A DNA stretch of 64,000 nucleotides from Saprospiraceae bacterium (GTDB taxonomy: Bacteria; Bacteroidota; Bacteroidia; Chitinophagales; Saprospiraceae): NCBI GenBank assembly GCA_016717265.1, contig JADKFX010000001.1:3050501-3114500 (forward strand). Reading direction: 5' to 3'. The notes under the pieces are model-generated. The model was given only the letters and a program-made list of their open reading frames with translations, was not told where the DNA came from and made no database searches. How positions within the stretch are numbered: the stretch's first letter is position 1; the number at the start of each line of letters is the position of its first letter. The position numbers and the translations under genes are program-made. This document shows, one piece after another, positions 27,233 through 37,200 of the stretch.

Positions 27233-29620
27233 CTACTCATATAGATCTTTCGAGTATTTTTCAATTGTTAGTCTTGCCATTAAGTAACTTACTGTAGATT
27301 CTGCACCCTGATTTAAATTTACATGATTTTCTTCAAGGCCGTCAAAACAACCACCCGTACATGGATTGTAAATGATTTGATGCAAGTGATTGTTTCCAAG
27401 AAACCAATTGAATGCTATTTTTAATTTATCTAAATACTTAGGGTCTTTATATTCCGAATAAAATTTATCCAAAGCAAGAATTGTATATGCCACATCTATA
27501 GGTTGCTCTCCATGAAGTGCTGGTTCTATGCCTTTATGTAGCCAACTTGAATTTGAAATTACTTTTATTTTATTCCCATTAAAAGTGAGTGATAACAAAA
27601 AGTCAAAAGAGCTCTTCGCAATTTCTTTATACACAGGTTCAGCGGTTTCCAACCAAGCACACAACATGGCTTCAGGTAAAACACTATTTGCATATGTCAT
27701 ATAGCTTTCAAACCATTGCCAATGATGTTCTGCTTCATGTTTATACATTTGCACTAAACGGTCAGCTAATAATTTAATAAGCCTCGATACCCTACTCGAT
27801 CTTAGTTCCAAATTACTATAATATAAACCTTTTATACTAAATGCCATTGCACGTGTAGAATGCAAATTTTCCATATGAATGAGAACAGAATCCAAAATAA
27901 CTTGTGCTTCTATAATCAACTCGACTGGAATTAGTTTTTTCTTCGATATTAAGTAACCAAGTGACCAAATGGCTCTTCCCATTGAATCCGCAAGATTTGT
28001 TTCCTGGTTTTGCGTCGTAAAATTTTGGTATTTATCAACATAATTTAAAAAATTACCGTCTTTTTGAAAACAGAACTTAATAAAATTGAAGTAAATTCTT
28101 AACAAGTTCAAATCTTTTAAATCACCAGTCAATTCATAATGCATGCAAACTGCAACCAATGCCCTGGCATTATCATCCAAAGTATAGCCGGACTCAATAT
28201 CTGGTTTATTGATTTTCGAAAATTGAATCATTCCAAATTCAGTCGTTAACTTTTTTACAAAATCAAGAGAAACTTCCGGTAAACGATATTGCAATTCTAT
28301 AATATATTTAAATTGATTTTTTGAATCCTCCACTTTTGTTACTCCTGGATCTACCTTAGAATTCATTTGAATTGCCCCTGCCACTTTTTGAAGTAATATA
28401 GCATGGGTTATTGCAGAATTTTCCCAGGATGTTGGTACAATTCTTTGCAGCGTATTTGAACTAAATGCTTTTCTCTTTGGCTCATCTTTCATTAATAAAT
28501 TAACTCCTTCTGCTAATTGTTTGGCGTCCTGAAAGTCAATAATTATCCCAGTATCATCACGGAGGACTTCCTTAGCATGTGGAATCGGTGTTGAAACAAT
28601 AGGACAAGCGCAACTCATGGCATAAGAAAACGTACCACTAACAGCTTGATTTGGATCATTTGAAGTAAAAAGATAAATATCCGTAAGTTGTAAATACTCC
28701 AACAAATCTTCTAAAGGAAGATAATTATTAATAAATTTAACATGATCGGCTAATTTCAACTCCGCTACTTTCATCTGTAAATTATTCCGATAGATCTCTC
28801 CTTCTCGTTGTACTACGCCAGGATGTGTCTTACCAATAATTAGAAAAATAGCTTCAGGTATTTCCTCTATTATTTCAGGCAAAGCGCATAGGGTTGTTTC
28901 AATTCCTTTTCCTGAACTTAATAAACCAAATGTAGACAGCACCTTTCTTCCTTTTAAATCATATTTTTCTTTTAGTGATTCCTTACTTAAATGAGGCACC
29001 AGGTGGGTCCCATGTGCTATTACATTAATTTTTGAATCTACCACACCATAGTCTTCAATTAGAACAACTGAAGAATTTTTAGTCATCACAATTACGGACT
29101 CACATGCTGCACAAATTCGCTGAACGTTTAAACACAATTCTGGATTTGGTTTTGGTAATACAGTATGAAAAACAATAATAACTGGTTTACTCAAACTATA
29201 TAAAAATTGCAGAAAATAAGATTCCCTCTTATTCGTAAAAAAACCAAATTCATGTTGAATTAAAACCAGTTTAATTTTTTCTGTTTCATTAATATTTAAA
29301 GCCAACTCTAAATAATTATAAGAATTCTCAGTATCCAGAGTATAAAACACCTCTTCTGGATACGTATAATTTTTTGCACCCGATTCTAATGCGCAAACTT
29401 TCAATTTAAAGGAATTGCTAAATTTATTATTAAGAGCCCTTAATAAATCTTGAGAGTACGTTGCAATTCCACATTCACGTGGAGGGTAAGATGTTAAAAA
29501 TAATATTTCCGGAAGATTCTCACTTTGAAATTCAGTTTTCTTTTCATCAACAGAAACTCGTTTAATTATGGGTGGCATGGAGTAATCACCTACGTGACTT
29601 AATACTAATTCACTCTTCAT
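27233..29620 (-). CDS. GT4 glycosyltransferase fused to a C-terminal glycosidase-like helical domain
   Basis: 795 residues. The N-terminal part (about 35-420) is a GT-B glycosyltransferase: LFLTSYPPRECGIATYSQDLLRAL, HGTHLVPHLSKESLKEKYDLKGRKVLSTFGLLSSGKGIE, and the donor-site region SGTFSYAMSCACPIVSTPIPHAKEVL. Residues about 440-790 form a second, helix-rich region with YTLDDNARALVAV, ADSMGRAIWSLGYL, TYANSVLPEAMLCAWLETAEP and GCFDGLEENHVNLNQGAESTVSYLMA, resembling an (alpha/alpha)6 glycosidase. It overlaps the GH130 gene upstream by 11 nt, so the two are translationally coupled. A combined role in making or trimming a mannose-containing glycan is inferred. Confidence 0.85.
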   Translation of the reverse strand: MKSELVLSHVGDYSMPPIIKRVSVDEKKTEFQSENLPEILFLTSYPPRECGIATYSQDLLRALNNKFSNSFKLKVCALESGAKNYTYPEEVFYTLDTENSYNYLELALNINETEKIKLVLIQHEFGFFTNKRESYFLQFLYSLSKPVIIVFHTVLPKPNPELCLNVQRICAACESVIVMTKNSSVVLIEDYGVVDSKINVIAHGTHLVPHLSKESLKEKYDLKGRKVLSTFGLLSSGKGIETTLCALPEIIEEIPEAIFLIIGKTHPGVVQREGEIYRNNLQMKVAELKLADHVKFINNYLPLEDLLEYLQLTDIYLFTSNDPNQAVSGTFSYAMSCACPIVSTPIPHAKEVLRDDTGIIIDFQDAKQLAEGVNLLMKDEPKRKAFSSNTLQRIVPTSWENSAITHAILLQKVAGAIQMNSKVDPGVTKVEDSKNQFKYIIELQYRLPEVSLDFVKKLTTEFGMIQFSKINKPDIESGYTLDDNARALVAVCMHYELTGDLKDLNLLRIYFNFIKFCFQKDGNFLNYVDKYQNFTTQNQETNLADSMGRAIWSLGYLISKKKLIPVELIIEAQVILDSVLIHMENLHSTRAMAFSIKGLYYSNLELRSSRVSRLIKLLADRLVQMYKHEAEHHWQWFESYMTYANSVLPEAMLCAWLETAEPVYKEIAKSSFDFLLSLTFNGNKIKVISNSSWLHKGIEPALHGEQPIDVAYTILALDKFYSEYKDPKYLDKLKIAFNWFLGNNHLHQIIYNPCTGGCFDGLEENHVNLNQGAESTVSYLMARLTIEKYSKDLYE

Positions 29621-30653
29621 GTGTCTTTACATTAAGTAATAATTCTGAAATGAGTTCCGTCAAGTTTACGGAAGCACAAGCTATCCGCTCATCTGCTGCT
29701 CCATAATAAATATATAATAAATCATCAAAAACAACTGAGCCAGTTGGAAAGCAGACATTATTAACTTCACCTTTTAGCTCCCATTCAAGCTCTGGTTTAA
29801 ACAATGGATAAGGCAATCTTGCAATTTCAATAGTAGGATTTTTTAAATCCAATAAAGCAGCGCATGCTGAATAAACATAACCTTTATTGGTATCATGAAC
29901 GCCATGATAAATTACTAACCATCCATCTTTTGTTTCAATTGGAGGACATCCACCACCAATATAACTTACTTCATGATCATACTTTGGACTGAGCAAAATA
30001 TGGTCTCCAAGATTCATAAAATAATTTTCCCAATAATCCTTCGTCAAATCCTGCAAATCATTAATAGATGCAATCTGAATATCTGGTCTAACGCGATGCA
30101 AAAAATATAACAAACCATTAATTCGTTTTGGAAAAAACATCACATTTTTATCCCAGAGCAAGATCTTCTTGCCTGGCTTAGTAAGTAAATGATCTCTATT
30201 ATTATACCGATTATATTTTTCATTTATGGTTCCTTTACAAGTTGCCAAATGTTTAAATTCATCATAGGTAAGTTGCGGAACCATTAATCCTTGTTTTTCA
30301 AACTGTTTTAAATCTTTTGAAAAAGCCACGGCACCCAAAGCATTAACTCCATCATAAGCAGTATAACAGAGATAATATTGTCCATTGATTTTTGAAATTC
30401 TTGGATCTTCTACTCCATGAGATTCAAACTCAAATTGTGGAAACAGAAGTGGCATATCCAATCTTTCTTCAACAAGCAAAGGTCCGTTCAATAAACAATA
30501 ACCAATACTTGAATAATTCCCTTTACTAACTGCCCTATAATACAGATGGACTTTATTTCCTACTCTTATAGCGGCAGGATTTAATACTCCTTCGTTTTCA
30601 AAGCCAGAATCTGTTTTATTTAGAATTACTCCGTGCTTAGTTACATTTACCAT
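29610..30653 (-). CDS. Glycoside hydrolase family 130 protein (beta-mannoside phosphorylase-type)
   Basis: 347 residues with the five-bladed propeller features of GH130: FENEGVLNPAAIRVGNKVHLYYRAV, GVEDPRISKINGQYYLCYTAYDG with the catalytic-type Asp in EDPR, KNVMFFPKRINGLLYFLHRVRPDIQ, GGGCPPIETKDGWLVIYHGV and FPTGSVVFDDLLYIYYGAAD. GH130 enzymes phosphorolyse or hydrolyse beta-mannosidic bonds. Relatives are sometimes mis-labelled as pesticidal protein Cry7Aa. It is the first gene of a two-gene operon with the GT4 fusion. Confidence 0.9.
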   Translation of the reverse strand: MVNVTKHGVILNKTDSGFENEGVLNPAAIRVGNKVHLYYRAVSKGNYSSIGYCLLNGPLLVEERLDMPLLFPQFEFESHGVEDPRISKINGQYYLCYTAYDGVNALGAVAFSKDLKQFEKQGLMVPQLTYDEFKHLATCKGTINEKYNRYNNRDHLLTKPGKKILLWDKNVMFFPKRINGLLYFLHRVRPDIQIASINDLQDLTKDYWENYFMNLGDHILLSPKYDHEVSYIGGGCPPIETKDGWLVIYHGVHDTNKGYVYSACAALLDLKNPTIEIARLPYPLFKPELEWELKGEVNNVCFPTGSVVFDDLLYIYYGAADERIACASVNLTELISELLLNVKTHEE

Positions 30654-30879
30654 AGCTTCATTTTACTTAAATCAAAAATTAAGAAATAAAATTGCATCTT
30701 TCTACAATACAAAAATTTTATACACTTTACTAAAATATACTTTATAAAAATTTAAAACAAGAAAAAATAGCAATGCACAATTGGATTAAATTTGATTTCC
30801 AAACCAATGCAAGCAACACGTCTTCAATAGTATCAAGAAGTACGTTTAACAAAAGAGACCAAGCAATTAACAAGTCTAA

Positions 30880-31056
30880 TTAAGACTTCTTGCCCCCGGA
30901 TTTTTGATCATTCTTAGCAATAAATGAATCAATTACAGGCGACTTACCATGCCCTCCCTTACTTTCTGATTTATAATCCGAAACAACTTTACTTTTCCCG
31001 GATGATCTATCAGCTGGTGCTTTTTTTAAATTCTTAGTTCCTTTATCTTTACTCAT
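30880..31056 (-). CDS. Small hydrophilic basic protein, 58 aa
   Basis: A short frame of 58 codons, ATG at 31056 to TAA at 30880-30882: MSKDKGTKNLKKAPADRS at the start, then SGKSKVVSDYKSESKGG and SPVIDSFIAKNDQKSGGKKS. Rich in Lys, Ser, Gly and Asp and certainly disordered. I recall similar K/S/G-rich small proteins starting MSKDKGTKN in other Bacteroidota, which supports coding, but no function is known. It lies between the GH130 operon and a cupin gene, on their strand. Confidence 0.66.
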   Translation of the reverse strand: MSKDKGTKNLKKAPADRSSGKSKVVSDYKSESKGGHGKSPVIDSFIAKNDQKSGGKKS

Positions 31057-31121
31057 AAAATAAATATTTTAAGATAATTTACAAAATCAATTTAATTATT
31101 AAAACGCATTCAAAAAGAAGC

Positions 31122-31460
31122 CTATTCATAACCACTTTTTATGACTGTTTGAATCATTTTAAATCGAACATTTGGTTTTACAAAATTTGCAGTATGCGCA
31201 GGAATCACAATTGATTGACCTGTTTCTAAAAATTTAGATTCACCACTTATAACAATTTCAGCTTTCCCTTCAATAATTTGAACAAAAGTGTCAAATGGGG
31301 ATGATTTTTCAGTTAAACCTTCTCCATTATCAACAGACATGACACTAATATTTCCTGTAGACTTTTTTAAAATTGTTTTAATAACCACAGAATTTGGTAC
31401 ATACTCAATGATTTCTACAGTTATAAAAGCTTTAGCTTTTTCGAGCTCTATACTATTCAT
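31122..31460 (-). CDS. Small cupin-domain protein
   Basis: 112 residues from the ATG at 31460 (an in-frame TTG nine bases upstream is less likely). A single cupin barrel: STGNISVMSVDNGEGLTEKSSPFDTFVQIIEGKAEIVISGESKFLETGQSIVIPAHTANFVKP. The first metal motif is degenerate (SPFDTFVQIIEG, no HxH), while the second retains His in PAHTANF, so metal binding is doubtful. Such stand-alone cupins are common near stress genes in Bacteroidota. Confidence 0.82.
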   Translation of the reverse strand: MNSIELEKAKAFITVEIIEYVPNSVVIKTILKKSTGNISVMSVDNGEGLTEKSSPFDTFVQIIEGKAEIVISGESKFLETGQSIVIPAHTANFVKPNVRFKMIQTVIKSGYE

Positions 31461-31594
31461 AATTACCAAAATTGAAAATATAAATATTAAATTTACTAAA
31501 ATTTTGATAAAATATTAGATTCTATCGCATCTTTAAAAAGGACCGGAATACTGTATATTAATATTATAAACAGTATTCCATTCCTAAAGTTGTA

Positions 31595-31780
31595 TTAAAG
31601 CGCTGCCAAAATTGAAAGCAATTCCTCTTTTGTTTTACCCAGCTTTAATTGAATTTTCCCTAACATCTCATCTCTATTTCCTTCTTCAAACATCAGGTCA
31701 TTATCAGTCAAAATGGCAAATTTTTGTTTCAATTTACCTTTTTGTTCATTCCATTTACCTTTTAATTCAATTTTATCCAT
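31595..31780 (-). CDS. CsbD-like stress protein 2
   Basis: 61 residues, the standard CsbD length: MDKIELKGKWNEQKGKLKQKFAILTDNDLMFEEGNRDEMLGKIQLKLGKTKEELLSIL, with the family motif GKWNEQKGKLKQ. It has a regulated promoter (31851-31917) and a structured 5' leader (31796-31848) shared with the two DUF3494 genes. Confidence 0.9.
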   Translation of the reverse strand: MDKIELKGKWNEQKGKLKQKFAILTDNDLMFEEGNRDEMLGKIQLKLGKTKEELLSILAAL

Positions 31781-31795
31781 AATTCTTAGATTTAT

Positions 31796-31848
31796 CCGAG
31801 AAACTCGGTAACCGCAAATGGCGGATCATTTGTGAAAGAATTTTCACA
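31796..31848 (-). promoter_or_regulatory. Structured 5' leader of CsbD gene 2 (palindrome plus CCGC hairpin)
   Basis: Reading the minus strand, a palindrome TGTGAAA-ATTC-TTTCACA (31831-31848) begins just after the -7 box and is followed by CCGCCATTTGCGG (31812-31824). A third small hairpin, CCGAG-TTT-CTCGG, lies at 31796-31808. The first two elements recur at 37486-37522 and 54256-54292 with the same order and spacing. Confidence 0.72.
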
Positions 31849-31850
31849 TC

Positions 31851-31917
31851 CAAAGGTAAATTTTTAGAATCCATTCAAGTTGCATAAACAAATATATAAT
31901 TTACATTAATCACACAT
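31851..31917 (-). promoter_or_regulatory. Shared stress-promoter box and -7 element of CsbD gene 2
   Basis: Minus-strand box ATGTGTGATTAATGTAAA (31900-31917), then a perfect Bacteroidota -7 box TACCTTTG whose TTTG occupies 31851-31854. The distance from the last base of the box to the first T is 46 nt. Confidence 0.72.
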
Positions 31918-32168
31918 TCGGTAGTCAGTGAACCCAATCCATAGAATAAAATATCAAATGGAAAATAACCTCTAAAATCTTAATTATAGCTTCCTGAATG
32001 CACTTCCTATATACGAATAAATATCATTTTGAGTAAAAACGAAGGAAGCTACTGCGTATCAGGACGTAAGATTAAATATACTATTTTAAAAAATCATTTA
32101 ATAAAAAAGCTTACCTATTAAAATAGGCAAGCTAATATAATAAAAAATACTTCAAAACAAAATTTGAA
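31918..32168. other. Gene-free stretch
   Basis: Between the CsbD promoter and the stop of the OmpA-family gene. AT-rich with a weak TAGGTAAGC/GCTTGCCTA-like inverted repeat near 32110-32135 (acttacctattaaaataggcaagct), which could end the OmpA transcript; no gene is seen. Confidence 0.4.
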
Positions 32169-34199
32169 TTATTGACTATTTTTTGCAATAATATCAATAA
32201 TCACTGTCCGATTATAAAAGCGTTCTTCCGGATAGTTATTTTCAAATGGTGATAAATTTTGGTCCTCACCAAAACCATAAATTTCAAATTGGACATCCTT
32301 TCTATTAACCTTTAATAAACCATTTTCCAATATTTTTAAAACATCGTTAGCTCTCGCTAAGGATAAATTCAAATTGTGAAACTCCTCTCCAATAATATCT
32401 GTATAACCATGTATTAGAACGGTCGCATCTACTGGTATTTTAGGTACAACGACTTCCGTTAGATACTTTTCATATATATCAATAGCTTTAGAATCATCAA
32501 ATTCATATAATATACTATATCGCAATCCTTCTGCACTTTTTGGAGGTGTCCAAAGCTCCATATGTACCATGGTTTCCTTCTGCACTGTTTTGCCACTTTT
32601 CGTTATCCCAATCATTTTTACCTTATAATCACCTTCCGGTTTATTGCCTAAAATTGAGTTACCTGGAATGCTTATATGTTCCTGATAATAAGGTCCATAA
32701 CTTTGCTTAACAGATTTTTCATCAGTAATTTCTAAACTCCACGAAGAAAATGCATTATTCCCTCCATCCACATTAAATGAAACATAGCTGTCTAGAGGTG
32801 CTTCCTGGGTTAAAATTATTTCTATTGGTTTTAATGCAGCCTTTGGCCCATTTTGAAACTCCATTAAAAGCTCTGTTGAATTACTTTCAATTGAAACTCG
32901 ATTATCACCTTCACGCAATAACTCCAAATCTAACGTTGCACCTGGCTTTTCAGATGGAATATTTGGCTTATCCTGACCAATTGTATTGATCCGCATTGTA
33001 TTAATACCAAATACATCAACCAAATAATTTTCAATTGCAGCAGCCATCAATTGACCATCCTTTGGACCTTTCTCTGATGAGCCAACTAAGCTAATGGTAG
33101 CTGTAGGATTTTTATCCATACGATCACCCAGTATATTTAGAATATTATAATAAACAATCATTTGTCTTTTGGATCTACCTGATAAATTTTTAGGTGCAAA
33201 TAATTCCAGATTATCAATTTTAAAAGCTTTCACTTGTTCTTTCGATAATAATTCATATCGATTTGAAATTGTCGTGGAACCCGTATCAAAAAATACATAA
33301 TTTCTTAATGGAAAGATTTCTCGAACGGTACGATTCACAGGAATGTTTTTAGGGGCTTTTACATAAAAACGAACTTCAGAATCTTGAATCAATACTTCTG
33401 CTGGAGCAGGAATCAATTTTCCTAAACCAAATTTAATTGCAGCACCTACTCTAAGTGTATTTATATTCCAGGTTTCAGTTGAACGCGGATCTTGTCCAAA
33501 ATATGGTTGATACGAAACAAATGGAGATAGCACAAATTGCGTACGATTTCTTAGTGATGACAAATGAATATCATAACCAGCTCCTATTTGCATCGAGATA
33601 ATTGTTTTGTTGATATCACTTAAATCACCATTTACATCAGGAGTTGGCTCTTGTTCAGGATAATCCGGATTAATACCCAATGAATAATTAAATGACTTCG
33701 CAATATTAAATGCAAAACGAGGACCTCCGAACAAATAAAAATTTGATTTAAATGGAGCCCATCTAATGCTTGGTTCTATAGAAAGATAACTAAGGTCTGT
33801 TGATAAATCAGCAGGACAATTACAGGGTGTTATCACTTGGGTAAATGAACCTTTTCGACTATCATACCCAGCTTGCAACATAAAACCTAAACCAGAACCT
33901 GGCATATAGAATTCAATTGTTGGTGCTGCAAAAAGACTCACACTGTTTCCTTCATGAAATGCAACCGGTGCTGAAAAATCAGCATTCAATTTTTGCGTTG
34001 AACCTTGGTAAAAATTAAAATTTGCACCTGCCGCAGCTCCAAACCACCAAGATGGTCTGGTATATTGAGCTTCTTGTGCAACCGACGAAACTGAAATGCC
34101 GGCAATTAAAATAAATAGTAAGAATACAGAATTTAGTACTCTGTGTTTAAGTGTTCCAATGAGATGAACATTTTTTGAAAAATATATTTTAGATTTCAT
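32169..34199 (-). CDS. OmpA-family outer-membrane protein with N-terminal beta-barrel
   Basis: 676 residues. A long signal peptide (about 1-42, ending SVAQ) precedes a region with barrel-like alternation (GAAAGANFNFYQG, LSYLSIEPSIRWAPFKSNFYLFGGPRFAFNI). A middle domain follows, and a C-terminal OmpA peptidoglycan-binding domain at about 560-670 (VLIHGYTDIIGEEFHNLNLSLARANDVLKIL, YGFGEDQ and YNRTVIIDI with the binding Arg). It starts 12 nt after the stop of the Ig/DUF3494 lipoprotein gene and must be in the same operon, so it could tether or display that protein. Confidence 0.88.
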   Translation of the reverse strand: MKSKIYFSKNVHLIGTLKHRVLNSVFLLFILIAGISVSSVAQEAQYTRPSWWFGAAAGANFNFYQGSTQKLNADFSAPVAFHEGNSVSLFAAPTIEFYMPGSGLGFMLQAGYDSRKGSFTQVITPCNCPADLSTDLSYLSIEPSIRWAPFKSNFYLFGGPRFAFNIAKSFNYSLGINPDYPEQEPTPDVNGDLSDINKTIISMQIGAGYDIHLSSLRNRTQFVLSPFVSYQPYFGQDPRSTETWNINTLRVGAAIKFGLGKLIPAPAEVLIQDSEVRFYVKAPKNIPVNRTVREIFPLRNYVFFDTGSTTISNRYELLSKEQVKAFKIDNLELFAPKNLSGRSKRQMIVYYNILNILGDRMDKNPTATISLVGSSEKGPKDGQLMAAAIENYLVDVFGINTMRINTIGQDKPNIPSEKPGATLDLELLREGDNRVSIESNSTELLMEFQNGPKAALKPIEIILTQEAPLDSYVSFNVDGGNNAFSSWSLEITDEKSVKQSYGPYYQEHISIPGNSILGNKPEGDYKVKMIGITKSGKTVQKETMVHMELWTPPKSAEGLRYSILYEFDDSKAIDIYEKYLTEVVVPKIPVDATVLIHGYTDIIGEEFHNLNLSLARANDVLKILENGLLKVNRKDVQFEIYGFGEDQNLSPFENNYPEERFYNRTVIIDIIAKNSQ

Positions 34200-34210
34200 A
34201 AATTTAATTT

Positions 34211-37200
34211 TTAAGGTTTGTTGATAATGTTTGTACTAGTCAATACAATGGCTCCATTAATGCAAAGCATTCTCCCCTCAGCTGTTGCACCTGAATTCAT
34301 TGTTACAGAAGTTAATGCTAAAATATTTCCTTGAAAAGAAGTAAAGTCACCTATGGTAGCAGAACTTCCAACTTGCCAGAAAACATTATTAGGTTGTGCA
34401 CCTCCACTAAGTATGATATTGCCACCTGCTCCACCAATCGTTGTAAAGCTCGATGCAACCTGGAATATCCAAACAGCATTTGGATCACCTTGAGCATCCA
34501 ATGTTAAATCTCCATTAGCTATTAATAAGGATGAATTTGATTTATAAATACCCGGAGCTAATGTTTTTCCACCTTGATCACCAGAAACAACATTGGGTGC
34601 TGGAATTGAAGCGCCTTTTGCAAAATTATACGCAGCTGTTAAATCATTTTTTGCTTGAATCAACATGGCTGCAACTCCTGGTGGTGATACATCATCTGAA
34701 GCATAAATCGCACCATTCACAACAATGCCTGGAGGAAACCCTGTAACTGACGATCTCACCCCTGGACTAATGCCTATATCCATATCATGGATTTCACTAA
34801 ATCCTGCATTATTACTTACTCCGACTCCTGCAATTATTCCAAATCGTGCAACCGATTTAAGATCAACGAAAGGAGCACCACCTGATGTTTTTGTCGTAAA
34901 TGTCCATACATAATCATTCACCAAAGCTACGCCTGCAAGATTTTTCACAGCGGTTGTTATAGTCGCTTTATAAAGTGTATTAGGGATTAGATTATTCGTT
35001 GGATTAAATGAAGCTTTCAAACCAGAATATGATATTGTTCCTGAAACCGGAATATTTCCATATGATAATAAAAAACTAGTTCCATTAATAGTTAATGGGT
35101 CCATAGGCATATTAAAATTTGCTTCTAATGTCTGATCATAAACAACTGAAATTTCATTATTCAATGGAATCGTTGATGTCACCATTGGAGGTGCCAACAT
35201 TAAGGTAGTAAATGACCATATGTAATCATTCTCGAGTGAAATACCAGAGGTGTTTTTTACTCCAGTAGTTATAGTCCCTGAATAAATTGTATTTGCAATT
35301 AAAGGAATACTTGGGGTAAACGTAGCTGTAGTGCCTGCATAGGTAACAACTCCAAGAACTGATATTCCATTATGTTTAATTGTAAATGTAGTATTTGTAA
35401 TTGTCAATGGATCCATTTGGGTACTAAAGCCAGCTGAAATAATTTTATTTAACGGCACTCCTGTAGCGTTATTTAAAGGATCGGTAACGATGACCGTTGG
35501 TGGAGAAACCGTTAATGTAGTAAACGTCCATACATAATTAGCAGCAAGTGCAACACCCGCAACATTCTTTGCTAAAGTTGTAATGGTAGCCGTATAAATC
35601 GTGTTAGATTTAAGTGCTGCAGATGGAGAAAAACTTGCTGTAATACCATTGTAAGAAACAATACCTGTTATTACGTTAATTCCTTCTTTCAAAGTAAAAC
35701 TATTCGTATTAATTGTAGAAGCATCCATTTGTGTGCTAAAATTGGCTTTAATTATTTTATTTAGGACAACAGAAGTAGCGTTATTTAAAGGATCGGTAGA
35801 TATTACTGTGGGTGCAGGAACCGTTACCGTTGTGAATGTCCAGATATAATTAGCTGCCATTGCAATTCCAAAAACATTCTTAACACCAGTTGTAATGGTA
35901 GCTGTATAGAGTGTATTTGGTTTTAAATTGGCAGAAGGAATAAAAGTTGCTGTTGTACCAGAATAGAGGATGGTACCATTTATAACACTAGTGCCTTGTC
36001 TTAAAATGAAAGTACTTGCATTTATAGATGTAGGATCCATTGCCACACTAAATTTTGCTGTTATAATCTTAGATAGTGCAACTTCGGTTGCGTTATTTGA
36101 AGGATCCGTAGAAATAACTGTAGGTGGAATATTATTTACTGTTGTGAATGTCCAAATATAATTATTCGCAATGGATGTACCTGCTAAATTTTTGACACTT
36201 GTAGTAATCGTTCCAGTATAAATAGTATTGGGCTTAAGCGAATTTATGGGAATAAATGTTGCCTTCGTACCAAGGTAAGAAACACTACCTTGAACTATGT
36301 TGGAACCCTCTTTAATAATAAAACTAGATGTATTTATTGTCAATGGATTCATTTGCGTACTAAAAGTTGCAGTGATTATTTTATCAAGTAAAACACCGGT
36401 TGCATTATTCGATGGATCTGTTGATATAACAGTAGGTACAACGATGGTACCTGTACTAAAAATCCATGTATAATCATTTCCCATAAGAGTACCGACCAAA
36501 TTCTTTACTGCACCGCTAATAGTAGCGGTATACGTAGTATTTGAAAGTAAAGGATTCGTTGGTGTAAAAACTGCGGTAAGGCCAGAATAACTAACCACTC
36601 CTGGAATCGCAACAGCACCCTGCTTAATAGTAAAATTCGAATTAGTTATCGAAGTTGGATTCATTGAAACACTAAAGGTTGCAGAAATTTTCTTAGATAA
36701 TGCTACATTTGTTTCATTGTTAAATGGATCTGTTGAAATCACCGTTGGTGGAGTTAATGCCAAGGTTGTAAAATTCCAGATATAGTCGCTAGCAAGCGAA
36801 GTTCCAGTAGTATTTTTTATTCTTGTTGTAAGAATACCTGTATAAACTGTATTTGCATCTAATGAAAATGTCGGGATAAATGTTGCTTTATTCCCTGAGT
36901 AACTCACTGTACCTTCAACTGCAATGCTACCATTTTTAATTAAAAAACAAATTTCACTGATGGTCAAAGGATCCATCGGCATGCTAAATGTTGCCGAAAT
37001 TACTTTATCCAATACGACCCCTGTTTCACCACCAAATGGATCTGTAATAATTACTAAGGGTGCCATCGTTATACCTGTGGTAAACGTCCAAACATAATCC
37101 ACTTGTAAAGCATTTCCGACAGTGTCTTTAACTGCCCGTGTTACACGACCTGTATAGGTTGTATTTTCTTGAAGCAGACTACCCGGTGTAAAAGTTGCAG

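Noticed and set aside
31467..31530. Possible island promoter upstream of the cupin gene (CAATTTTG at 31467-31474, TTAGAT/TCGCAT upstream)
   Set aside because: Half-sites are degenerate with four bases between them, spacing is 44, and the -7 box would leave almost no leader before the ATG at 31460.
31831..31848. Palindrome TGTGAAAGAATTTTCACA as a CRP/FNR-type site
   Set aside because: The half-sites resemble TGTGA/TCACA, but the spacer is eight rather than six, and the copies at 37507 and 54276 lie downstream of the -7 box, where a CRP activator site is not expected.
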